Notes: generated from the sequence alone by a model not told the origin. A stretch of DNA of 7,090 nt from Deltaproteobacteria bacterium (GCA_019309665.1 JAFDFV010000089.1:1-7090); one strand, 5' to 3'; counted from the stretch's first letter, positions 1 through 5,752 are shown. Translations and numbers: made by a program.

Positions 1-23
1 CCCAATTGTTTAAAAAAATTCAT
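1..23 (-). CDS. 5' end of an unidentified gene running off the left edge
   Basis: On the minus strand an ATG at 23-21 is preceded by an AAAGGAG ribosome binding site (about 33-39) with roughly 10 nt spacing, and the frame MNFFKQL stays open to the window edge. Only seven codons are visible, so the product cannot be named. It lies 125 nt downstream of the CBS-domain gene on the same strand and could be co-transcribed with it. The call rests on the ribosome binding site and start alone and could be a chance match in AT-rich DNA. Confidence 0.5.
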
Positions 24-93
24 AGCAATATTTCTCCTTTTATAATTATGTTCAATATCAGTTACTTATTCAAAATGATGAACTCAATAATTT

Positions 94-104
94 AACCTCC
101 TCCC
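94..104 (-). promoter_or_regulatory. strong Shine-Dalgarno-like sequence without an obvious long gene
   Basis: The minus strand reads GGGAGGAGGTT here, a near-perfect anti-16S match. The only start at good spacing is a TTG opening a five-codon frame (M-S-S-S-F-stop). An ATT start in another frame would give eight codons. It lies between the CBS gene and the next minus-strand start. It may be a tiny leader peptide, the remains of a lost gene, or chance purine richness. Confidence 0.3.
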
Positions 105-148
105 TTCTTTATTGTTTAAATTTGATAATGGTCATTAAAAAAATATAT

Positions 149-421
149 CTATTGCTCTATTATGATTTTACGTCCATGTCTGATAATAATTTTTGCTGCC
201 TTTTTTTTCAGGTCGTCTTCTAATCCAATTACTTTAAGCGCATCTTTAAGCTTTATCATGCCGAGGATTTTATCTTTGCTTGTCACGGCAATGTGGTCGA
301 GGTCGTTTTTAAGCATGACTTCAATTGCATCTGTAATTTTGTCCTCTACAGAAACAGATGGCCTTATGGAAAGATTTTCATCCACGAGAAGGGTGATTTC
401 TTTAACCTTTAGTTTTTCCAT
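149..421 (-). CDS. small single-CBS-motif protein
   Basis: The product has 90 residues. Residues about 21-66 resemble one CBS motif: a PSVSVEDKITDAIEVMLKN segment, then DHIAVTSKDKILGMIKLKDAL, matching the usual helix, strand and 'G-hydrophobic-I-(S/T/K)-x-x-D' ending. The tail (67-90) is lysine-rich and basic. CBS motifs normally occur in pairs that bind adenine nucleotides, so this half-module probably has to dimerise; the ligand cannot be read from the sequence. No enzyme or transporter domain is attached, and no signal peptide or membrane segment is seen. The ATG at 421 is supported by AAGGA five bases upstream. A sigma-54-type promoter at 548-564 and a palindrome at 455-520 lie upstream on the same strand, suggesting control by an NtrC-type activator. 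A regulatory role is inferred, and its partner may be the gene starting at 23. Confidence 0.8.
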   Translation of the reverse strand: MEKLKVKEITLLVDENLSIRPSVSVEDKITDAIEVMLKNDLDHIAVTSKDKILGMIKLKDALKVIGLEDDLKKKAAKIIIRHGRKIIIEQ

Positions 422-454
422 TATATTCCTTTTTGAAAAGGGGCTTCTCTTTTT

Positions 455-520
455 GTAAGGCTTTAGCTTTTTGAAAGCATTGCCGCTTAGCCGACTTGTT
501 TTATAAAGCTAAAGCATTAC
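455..520 (-). repeat. 66-bp palindrome in the CBS gene leader
   Basis: Arms at 455-470 and 505-520 are inverted complements at 15 of 16 positions (core CTTTAGCTTT / AAAGCTAAAG), with a 34-nt loop. The palindrome ends 34 bp upstream of the CBS start codon. If the sigma-54 promoter at 548-564 is used, the element lies wholly inside the 5' untranslated RNA and would fold into a long hairpin. It could be a miniature mobile palindrome or a leader control element; the sequence alone does not decide. Confidence 0.7.
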
Positions 521-547
521 AGTAGTAAGATATCAGATCATATAGAA

Positions 548-564
548 CGCAATACAGGTGCCAA
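548..564 (-). promoter_or_regulatory. sigma-54 (RpoN) -24/-12 promoter for the CBS gene
   Basis: The minus strand reads TTGGCACCTGTATTGCG, matching the sigma-54 consensus TTGGCAC-N5-TTGC. The invariant GG is at 562-561, the GC at 550-549, and the spacing between them is the required 10 nt. The predicted transcription start is near 537, giving a leader of about 116 nt before the CBS start at 421. Such promoters need an AAA+ enhancer-binding activator, and two are encoded in this window. I could not identify a convincing enhancer site upstream. Confidence 0.75.
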
Positions 565-797
565 AAAATCAGACAGCGGGAATAAAATCTTAATTGCCTG
601 TAATAATTATTAATTGCTTATCAATTTTATTAATTGTGTTTGGATTTTAATTTTTTTTGTAAACTATCAGGTTACAGTAATTGGTATGCAGGGATGAAGA
701 TTTGACCGATAGATTGTGAAATATCAATAAGTTAAGGTGGTGAAACAATTAGTTTACAGCAAGGATGACGGAGAGTGATTTATATTTTCTGTAATAA
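565..797. other. AT-rich non-coding stretch upstream of the sigma-54 promoter
   Basis: No plausible gene is seen on either strand: all frames are short and lack supported starts. This is where enhancer sites for a sigma-54 activator would be expected. The only symmetry I can point to is TGTAA/TTACA at 658-662 and 672-676, plus TGTAAACT (658-665) with its inverted copy AGTTTACA (751-758). These are too short to call an operator. Confidence 0.4.
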
Positions 798-873
798 TTT
801 TACCACGGATTTTCACGGAATTACACGGAATCTAAGTCCAAATTTAATATTCTTAACACAGTTATAACTTGCA

Positions 874-949
874 TTTCTGTCATTCCGAACCCAGCCGAAT
901 ATAGGCGGGGTTCGGAATCTTAAGATTTTTCCCTACGGTCGAAATGACA
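874..949. repeat. nested hairpin element (GTCATTCCGAACCC type)
   Basis: A perfect 11-bp inverted repeat, ATTCCGAACCC (882-892) with GGGTTCGGAAT (908-918), encloses a second GCC/GGC pair around a seven-base loop. A further outer pairing links TGTCATT (878-884) to AATGACA (943-949). The result is a branched or cruciform-capable structure. It resembles short dispersed intergenic repeats seen in several bacterial genomes; that family link is from memory and was not searched. Confidence 0.6.
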
Positions 950-996
950 AATAAGCTCAATTTGTGGTAGTGCGTAGTATATTCTTATAGTAACTT

Positions 997-1178
997 AGGA
1001 ACGTGGACGAAATAACTTTCCCAACTATGCATCACAGCTTCAGGCCACCTTTGCCCGATTTCAAATCACAAAAATATCAAAATAGCCTGCTATTCCATCA
1101 ACTTTTGTGATCTGAGATCGAACAAATCTGACCCAAATCTATGCGCCTACTTGTGGAAGTTAATTCGTCCACGTTCCT
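997..1178. repeat. 182-bp MITE-like palindromic element
   Basis: Terminal arms at 997-1018 and 1157-1178 are inverted complements with one mismatch in 22 (core GGAACGTGGACGAA / TTCGTCCACGTTCC). Pairing continues inward with small bulges (CC-CAA against TTG-T-GG). A second internal inverted repeat, 1057-1073 with 1103-1119, matches at 15 of 17 positions around ATCACAAAA / TTTTGTGAT. There is no open frame of note. Size, terminal inverted repeats and lack of coding fit a miniature inverted-repeat element. No clear target-site duplication was seen. Confidence 0.75.
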
Positions 1179-1240
1179 TACTCATTGTTTGCAATTTTCA
1201 GTGAAACTCCGTGTAGTTCCGTGGTGAACTTTTATGTTTT

Positions 1241-2632
1241 TTATTTAAATATTTCGGTGTTAATGTTCTCTTCTTTTATGAGTCTGTGGAGATATTGTCT
1301 TTGCAGGTCAGCCTGCTCGGCAGCCCTGGAAATATTACCCTTATTTTGTTGAAGGATCCAATGAATATATTTGTTATGAAAAGCCTTTATAACCATTTCC
1401 TTTGCCTCTTTAAATGGAAGTGTATAAATGTTGTGATCAAGAACAGGCGAAGTATGCGCTACAGGTTCTTGAGGCAGGATATCTGAGATTTTAATAATAT
1501 CGGATTGGCAGAGGATGGCCCCGCGCTCAATACAGTTTTCCAGTTCCCTGATATTTCCGGGCCAGCTTTTGGATATTAGTGCTGATATTGCCTCAGGATC
1601 TATACCACTTATTTTTTTATCGTTTAACGACTTGAATTTTTTGAGAAAATGATGTGATAGAGTTGGGATATCTTCTTGTCTTTCCCTTAAAGGGGGCATG
1701 TGTATATTGATAACATTCAGCCTGTAAAAAAGATCTTCTCGAAATTGTTTTGTTTCTATCAGCTTTTTAAGATCCTGATTGGTTGCAACTACAAAACGGA
1801 TGTCTGCTTGTTTTGTTGTTAGACCTCCGACCGGCTTGTATTCCCCTTCTTGCAGGAGCCGAAGCAATTTGGCCTGCATGGCCATGTTCAGGTCTCCTAT
1901 TTCGTCTAAGAAAAGAGTACCCTGGTCCGCATCTTCAACAATTCCTCTCTTGTCTTTCCATGCTCCTGTAAATGAACCCTTGATGTGCCCAAAAAGCTCG
2001 CTTTCTATTATTTGTTCAGGCATGGCAGTACAGTTTACTGTTATGAAGGGCTTGTCTTTGCGGTGGCTTGAATAATGAATAGCTTTTGCTGCCAGTTCTT
2101 TACCGGTACCACTTTCTCCGCTTATAAGAACCGTAGCTGTTGATTTGGCCACCTGATCAATCATTGTTATGATTGACATAATAGCAGGGCTGGAACCGAT
2201 AATAGGAAGAGATCCTTTTTTCTGCCGGAGGGACTTTTTCAGGGTTATATTTTCTTGTGTGAGCTTTTGCCATGCCATGGCCTTATCAATTGTTATAAGA
2301 ATCCGTTCTTTACGAAAGGGTTTGGATATATAGTCAAAAGCCCCTTTTCTGGTTGCTTCTACAGCGGTTTCAATAGTGGCATATGCTGTCATAATTACCA
2401 CAATAGCAGAGGACTGAATATTTTTTACCATATCAAGGATGGCTATCCCATCCATTTTCGGCATTTTCAAATCAGTTATTATGATATCAAATTGCTGTTT
2501 TTTCAGCAGTTCTGCGACCTTCAAAGGATCGTATTCTGTTTCAACAATATGGTTGGTTTTTTCTTCAATTATTCTTTTTAAAAGGACAAGCATATCCTTT
2601 TCATCGTCAACTATTAAAATTCTTCCATCCAT
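1241..2632 (-). CDS. sigma-54-dependent NtrC-family response regulator (GSFTGA variant)
   Basis: The 463-residue product has the usual NtrC-family length and order. The receiver domain spans about 4-120, with acidic pocket D9/D10, phospho-acceptor D54, T82 and K104. The AAA+ sigma-54 activation domain spans about 143-385: Walker A GESGTGKE (172-179), sigma-54-contacting loop GSFTGA (219-224, Ser replacing the usual Ala), Walker B LFLDE ending at 243-244, arginine-finger region FREDLFYRL (297-305) and WPGNIRELEN (357-366). A Fis-type helix-turn-helix lies near 430-456 (NISRAAEQADLQRQYLHRLI). It should be phosphorylated by the upstream kinase, oligomerise on enhancer DNA and drive open-complex formation by sigma-54 polymerase using ATP. 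It starts 2 nt after the kinase stop, so translation is probably coupled. The target genes are unknown; the phosphorylation and ATPase motifs are all intact. Confidence 0.95.
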   Translation of the reverse strand: MDGRILIVDDEKDMLVLLKRIIEEKTNHIVETEYDPLKVAELLKKQQFDIIITDLKMPKMDGIAILDMVKNIQSSAIVVIMTAYATIETAVEATRKGAFDYISKPFRKERILITIDKAMAWQKLTQENITLKKSLRQKKGSLPIIGSSPAIMSIITMIDQVAKSTATVLISGESGTGKELAAKAIHYSSHRKDKPFITVNCTAMPEQIIESELFGHIKGSFTGAWKDKRGIVEDADQGTLFLDEIGDLNMAMQAKLLRLLQEGEYKPVGGLTTKQADIRFVVATNQDLKKLIETKQFREDLFYRLNVINIHMPPLRERQEDIPTLSHHFLKKFKSLNDKKISGIDPEAISALISKSWPGNIRELENCIERGAILCQSDIIKISDILPQEPVAHTSPVLDHNIYTLPFKEAKEMVIKAFHNKYIHWILQQNKGNISRAAEQADLQRQYLHRLIKEENINTEIFK

Positions 2633-2634
2633 AA

Positions 2635-3960
2635 TTAGTCCAGTTTAATCCTGAGTGTAATGGTAAAAGTCGTTCCTTTTGGATTGCTGCCGGAATTGGC
2701 TGTATTGTTTTCACAGGTAATAGTTCCCTCGTACTTGGTTACAATGCCATGACTTACAGACAGACCTAAACCCGTGCCTTCCCCTTCACTCTTTGTTGTA
2801 AAAAACGGATCAAAAATTTTATCCATGTGTTCAGGCGGGATACCATGTCCATTGTCGCGAACAAATACAACCACCTTTTCATTATTAGCATCAAGAACCG
2901 AACTTATCCACAAGACACCTCCATTTTTCATTGCAGCCGTTGCGTTATTAACCAGGTTCAGTATTACCTGCTGCATTTGTCGCAAATCACCTTTAACTTC
3001 AGGAAGATCCGGCGCGAGACTCAATCGAAGGTCAATGTCGTTCATATCCAATGAGTGTTTAACCACGTCCATGATATTTCTGATAGGTTCATTGATATCA
3101 CAGTATTCGCAAATGCCCTCTCCATGACGGGCAAATCTCAGCAGGTTTTCCACTACTGCCTTGCAACAAAGGCCATGTCGTTCAATTGTTTTCAGGTCTT
3201 GATAACCCTGGCTGTTTTTTTCACATTTTTCCAGGAGAAGATCGGTAAAACCCAGCATAATACCCAGCGGGTTGTTGATCTCGTGTGCAACTCCCGCAGC
3301 CAGGGTTCCCATTGAAGCAAGTTTTTCAGTATTAATAAGCTGATTTTCCAGCTTTTTGCTTTCTGTAATATCTCTGGCAATGCACAGAACCGAGATTACA
3401 TTGCCTTTCTCGTCCTTGCGTGGCATAAAGTTAGCACTGAGCCATATCTGATATTCTCCCCTGACTATCATAAACTCATCCCGCATGCTTTTTCCAAACT
3501 GGAACACCGATTTGATAAGCTTGAGTTGTTTTTCGGCAACTTCGTGTGAAAAAAGATCTGAAAGCGGCCGGCCTATAAATTGCGAAGGGACTCCTCCAAA
3601 AAAAGCAGCGGTAAAACTGTTGAGAGATCGAAAGCGTCCGGAGCGATCTACTGTAAAGATAAAATCTTCAGCGCTTTCCACCAAAATCCGATATCTTTCC
3701 TTAGATCGTTTGAGTTCTTTTGATTGATCTGAAATTTGATTTTGGAGGCCGCGAAAGCGCCATCTGCCATAACATAAAGCGCTTCCTATTCCTAAAAGTA
3801 AACTAAAAATGCCAAGACTTTGAAGCCAAACAAAGCTATCTGGCCCGGCATAGGGCGATTGCATGCCTGTCATCAGTGTCAGAACAAAACAAAAAAAACT
3901 GATACTCCAGACAATTACCAGAGCGGCTCTGGTGAGTTTGAGTCGGTTTTGGAGATTCAT
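2635..3960 (-). CDS. membrane-anchored PAS sensor histidine kinase (NtrB-like)
   Basis: The product has 441 residues from the ATG at 3960. Two hydrophobic segments (about 9-33 and 43-67) suggest an N-terminal membrane hairpin with a very short external loop. A linker coil leads to a PAS domain (about 85-205, ending in the typical ARDIT). The dimerisation domain carries phospho-acceptor H226 in AAGVAHEINNPLG. The ATPase domain shows the N box (NLVNN, 335-339), DNGHG (369-373), FDPFFTTK (383-390) and GTGLGL (395-400), so the enzyme looks complete. Unusual is a CEYC pair (284, 287) just after the dimerisation helices, plus adjacent cysteines at 265-266. An alternative TTG start at 3969 adds three residues; ATG is preferred because AAGA sits 10 nt upstream of it but only one base from the TTG. 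It is the first gene of an operon with the following regulator. The signal is unknown. Confidence 0.93.
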   Translation of the reverse strand: MNLQNRLKLTRAALVIVWSISFFCFVLTLMTGMQSPYAGPDSFVWLQSLGIFSLLLGIGSALCYGRWRFRGLQNQISDQSKELKRSKERYRILVESAEDFIFTVDRSGRFRSLNSFTAAFFGGVPSQFIGRPLSDLFSHEVAEKQLKLIKSVFQFGKSMRDEFMIVRGEYQIWLSANFMPRKDEKGNVISVLCIARDITESKKLENQLINTEKLASMGTLAAGVAHEINNPLGIMLGFTDLLLEKCEKNSQGYQDLKTIERHGLCCKAVVENLLRFARHGEGICEYCDINEPIRNIMDVVKHSLDMNDIDLRLSLAPDLPEVKGDLRQMQQVILNLVNNATAAMKNGGVLWISSVLDANNEKVVVFVRDNGHGIPPEHMDKIFDPFFTTKSEGEGTGLGLSVSHGIVTKYEGTITCENNTANSGSNPKGTTFTITLRIKLD

Positions 3961-3993
3961 TTGGGTCAAATCTTAATAGTTTATCAAAAATTC

Positions 3994-4015
3994 TTTCCGA
4001 AATTATAATCGGAAA
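3994..4015. promoter_or_regulatory. palindromic candidate operator over the kinase-operon -10 box
   Basis: A perfect 7-bp inverted repeat, TTTCCGA (3994-4000) and TCGGAAA (4009-4015), is separated by 8 bp that contain most of the -10 hexamer of the minus-strand promoter. Symmetry and position suit a repressor or autoregulator site, since binding would block polymerase. The binding protein is unknown. An alternative is a small hairpin at the start of the transcript. Confidence 0.45.
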
Positions 4016-4029
4016 TGGCTTTAATGCAA
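4002..4029 (-). promoter_or_regulatory. sigma-70-type promoter of the minus-strand kinase-regulator operon
   Basis: On the minus strand TTGCAT (4029-4024) is followed after 16 bp by a perfect TATAAT (4007-4002). Transcription would start near 3995, leaving about 35 nt to the ATG at 3960. This is the best housekeeping-type promoter seen in the divergent region. Confidence 0.6.
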
Positions 4030-4112
4030 GAAAAAGATAGAGTCGGGAGAAAAATCATTTTTTGTGGTGAGATTGCCGGTTTTGTTTGTTGCAAGGTTAT
4101 GCAGGTGTGTTG

Positions 4113-4219
4113 TATAGACTTTCAGATAATTAATTTCACTGCGTTATCAGTCGTCGACGTATAAACTAATACGCCTTCCTCCTTCTAACCTTGTGAAATT
4201 AATTATCTGAAAGTCTATA
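4113..4219. repeat. 107-bp element with perfect 27-bp inverted repeats
   Basis: The arms at 4113-4139 and 4193-4219 are exact inverted complements over 27 bp (beginning TATAGACTTTCAG and ending CTGAAAGTCTATA). GTTA (4143-4146) and TAAC (4186-4189) add pairing after a three-base internal loop. The middle contains TCGTCGACG and a pyrimidine-rich run. It lies between the two divergent kinase genes and ends 25 bp before the ribosome binding site of the plus-strand kinase, so it may contain or displace that gene's promoter. It fits a miniature inverted-repeat element. A long RNA hairpin in the leader is the alternative reading. Confidence 0.8.
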
Positions 4220-4253
4220 TAAGTAATTTATTTTTACAAAATACGGAGATGCC

Positions 4254-5363
4254 GTGTTTAAGACTATGTTTGAAGATGCGCGCCTTCCCCTCTTGATCGC
4301 AGACAGCAAAGGCCGGATAATTTTTGCCAACAAATGGTTGGAAAAGTGTATGGGGTATGCCCGGCTGGAATTTTTGAAGAACAACCTGCAAGAACTGTGC
4401 GCGCCTTATGAACAAGACCGATATATTTTCTCGTGTTTGCCTGATATCGAAAAGACAACTGAGGTTGATATTGATTTTCAGCAAAAAAATGGTGAGATGT
4501 TTACGGCAAATGTTTCTTTTGCCCCCTTTGATTACCGGCAGGCGCGGCATCTGCTTATAATTGTCAGGGATGTAACTTCCAGGCGGATCCGGGAAGTAAA
4601 AACACGGGAAGATGAGGAGCGATACCGCAGGCTGCTTGTAGAGCGAAATATGTTGCAGGATCAGCTTCATCGATCCAGCAAGGTCGCCTTCATGGGTGAG
4701 CTGGCAGCGGGCATTGCCCACGAAATCAACAATCCCCTTGGCATTATCCTCGGGTTTGTCCAGGATATTTTAGATGAGATTTCTTTGAATGATCCTTTGA
4801 TTGAACCGATCAAAATTATCGAAAAAGAGACAGCCAGGTGTGTAGACGTGGTAAAAAGCCTTTTGGACTTTGCCAGGTTAAAGCCTCCTGAAAGAATTCC
4901 TGTGGACATCGTTGAACTTCTTGAAAGTTCAATTGTATTACTGACCCCAAGAATCAAGAAAAACAAGGTGCGTATCAAAAGGAATTTTAAAATGAAACCA
5001 CCCTCTATCAAGGTTGATCCGCAGCTTATCCAGCAAGTTTTTCTTAATATTATGATTAATGCTATCCAGGCAATGCCTGACGCAGGTGTTCTTGCTTTTG
5101 GTATTAGCCTTGTACACAAAGAGCAGTTGCTGGAACCCGGCGATTGGATTCGGATCAGCATATCAGATACAGGTAACGGGATATCCGAAAACGCTCTTCA
5201 TCGTGTCTTTGATCCCTTTTTTACTACCAAGGGGAGCAAGGGGACGGGATTGGGACTTTCTGTTTGTCAGCGTATCATTGAAGACCACAAAGGAAAAATT
5301 GAAATAGAGAATCGAAAGGGGGCAGGAACTATATGCAGCCTTTATTTTCCGATAAAAGATTGA
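4254..5363 (+). CDS. soluble PAS sensor histidine kinase (NtrB-like)
   Basis: The 369-residue product has no membrane segment or signal peptide, so it is probably cytosolic. A PAS domain (about 5-112, ending IIVRDVT) is followed by a charged coiled-coil linker (about 110-140). The dimerisation domain carries phospho-acceptor H156 in AAGIAHEINNPLG. The ATPase domain shows the N box NIMIN (265-269), DTGNG (305-309), FDPFFTTK (319-326) and GTGLGL (330-335). All catalytic boxes are intact. The GTG start at 4254 is supported by GGAG at 4245-4248, five bases upstream; the ATG at codon 5 is a poorer alternative. It is divergent from the membrane kinase and most likely partners the regulator beginning at 5800, although 436 bp of repeats separate them. 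An internal signal such as redox or nitrogen state is typical of the family, but no cofactor residue can be assigned here. Confidence 0.93.
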   Translation: MFKTMFEDARLPLLIADSKGRIIFANKWLEKCMGYARLEFLKNNLQELCAPYEQDRYIFSCLPDIEKTTEVDIDFQQKNGEMFTANVSFAPFDYRQARHLLIIVRDVTSRRIREVKTREDEERYRRLLVERNMLQDQLHRSSKVAFMGELAAGIAHEINNPLGIILGFVQDILDEISLNDPLIEPIKIIEKETARCVDVVKSLLDFARLKPPERIPVDIVELLESSIVLLTPRIKKNKVRIKRNFKMKPPSIKVDPQLIQQVFLNIMINAIQAMPDAGVLAFGISLVHKEQLLEPGDWIRISISDTGNGISENALHRVFDPFFTTKGSKGTGLGLSVCQRIIEDHKGKIEIENRKGAGTICSLYFPIKD

Positions 5364-5421
5364 TGGCGTTGTAAAAAGTCCCATCATAGTTAAATTAGTG
5401 ACTTTCAAATAGCTAAATTGC

Positions 5422-5474
5422 ATAACCAATTGATATGATTGATAAGTTATTTTTTGCTTACAGTGTCGCAAAGC
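5422..5474 (+). repeat. direct repeat, copy 1
   Basis: A 53-bp copy beginning ATAACCAATTGATATG and ending GTGTCGCAAAGC. It differs from copy 2 at only a few positions, including one single-base deletion. Each copy has internal symmetry (ATAAC...GTTAT and CAAT...ATTG). Weaker similarity continues about 40 bp further, to a shared TTACGAGTT at 5507-5515. Confidence 0.8.
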
Positions 5475-5501
5475 GGCATATTATAGTTTTTTAATAAAAA
5501 T

Positions 5502-5521
5502 CAAACTTACGAGTTTGTTTT
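5502..5521 (+). terminator. weak intrinsic-terminator-like hairpin
   Basis: CAAACT and AGTTTG form a 6-bp stem with a TACG loop, followed by TTTT and preceded by AAAA, so it could work weakly in either direction. The stem is short and GC-poor. It could end kinase transcription about 140 bp past the stop codon, but it may simply be part of the repeat. Confidence 0.25.
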
Positions 5522-5529
5522 GAACCGCA

Positions 5530-5647
5530 GAATATCGAACAAGGAATTATGAATGTCGAAGTAAGGTATTCTATCATTTTTAATATTTAAAAAGACAGAG
5601 CTCTGCGATTCCACACTTCGTCATTCGAAATTCCTTGTTCGATATTC
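5530..5647. repeat. 118-bp palindrome with 33-bp arms
   Basis: Arms 5530-5562 and 5615-5647 are inverted complements at 30 of 33 positions (core GAACAAGGAATT / AATTCCTTGTTC) with a 52-nt AT-rich spacer. GATATTC is tandemly doubled at the right end (5641-5654). It lies between the two direct-repeat copies, as expected for a later insertion. It has no coding capacity. In RNA it would be a very strong hairpin between kinase and regulator and could attenuate read-through. Confidence 0.78.
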
Positions 5648-5700
5648 GATATTCAAATAATTGTATCTCAAATTTGCAATATCATTCAAACAACCAAACT

Positions 5701-5752
5701 ATAACCATTTGATATGATTGATAAGTTATTTTCGGTTACAGTGTCGCAAAGC
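5701..5752 (+). repeat. direct repeat, copy 2
   Basis: A 52-bp copy of the sequence at 5422-5474, in the same orientation, beginning ATAACCATTTGATATG and ending GTGTCGCAAAGC. It leads directly into the TTTTTTACGAGTTCATCA terminal repeat, and so looks like the true right part of the host element. Confidence 0.8.

Larger units (their letters stand above)
798..1228. repeat. composite repeat region bounded by inverted CACGGA decamer arrays
   Basis: At the left edge CACGGA recurs at 804, 814 and 824, exactly 10 bp apart. At the right edge the complement TCCGTG recurs at 1208 and 1218, with a decayed third unit before it. The two arrays therefore form imperfect terminal inverted repeats around about 430 bp. 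Inside lie two further palindromes (874-949 and 997-1178) and no gene. This reads as layered insertion of small non-coding elements; there is no transposase, so any mobility would have to be supplied in trans. Confidence 0.6.

Noticed and set aside
162..458. 98-codon plus-strand frame opposite the CBS gene
   Set aside because: The minus-strand frame has a CBS motif and a good ribosome binding site; the plus-strand frame is hydrophobic and serine-rich shadow sequence.
1779..3127. Plus-strand open frames of 60-117 codons opposite the minus-strand regulator and kinase
   Set aside because: They are antisense to well-supported coding sequence and show low-complexity, shadow-like composition.
4078..4092. 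GG...GC pattern (GGTTTTGTTTGTTGC) resembling a sigma-54 promoter for the plus-strand kinase
   Set aside because: The distance between the GG and GC pairs is 11 nt, not 10, and the CAC following GG is missing.
4191..4223. Possible sigma-70 promoter TTGTGA...TATAAG for the plus-strand kinase
   Set aside because: The spacing (about 21 nt) is too long, and the closer -10 candidates match poorly; not called as a feature.
4215..5161. Long open frames on the minus strand opposite the plus-strand kinase (168 and 164 codons)
   Set aside because: They lie antisense to a kinase with all its motifs intact, have no recognisable domains and no ribosome binding site, so they are shadows.
5422..5752. Direct repeats considered as a CRISPR remnant
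   Set aside because: There are only two copies about 226 bp apart, and the intervening DNA is itself a palindrome rather than spacer-repeat units.
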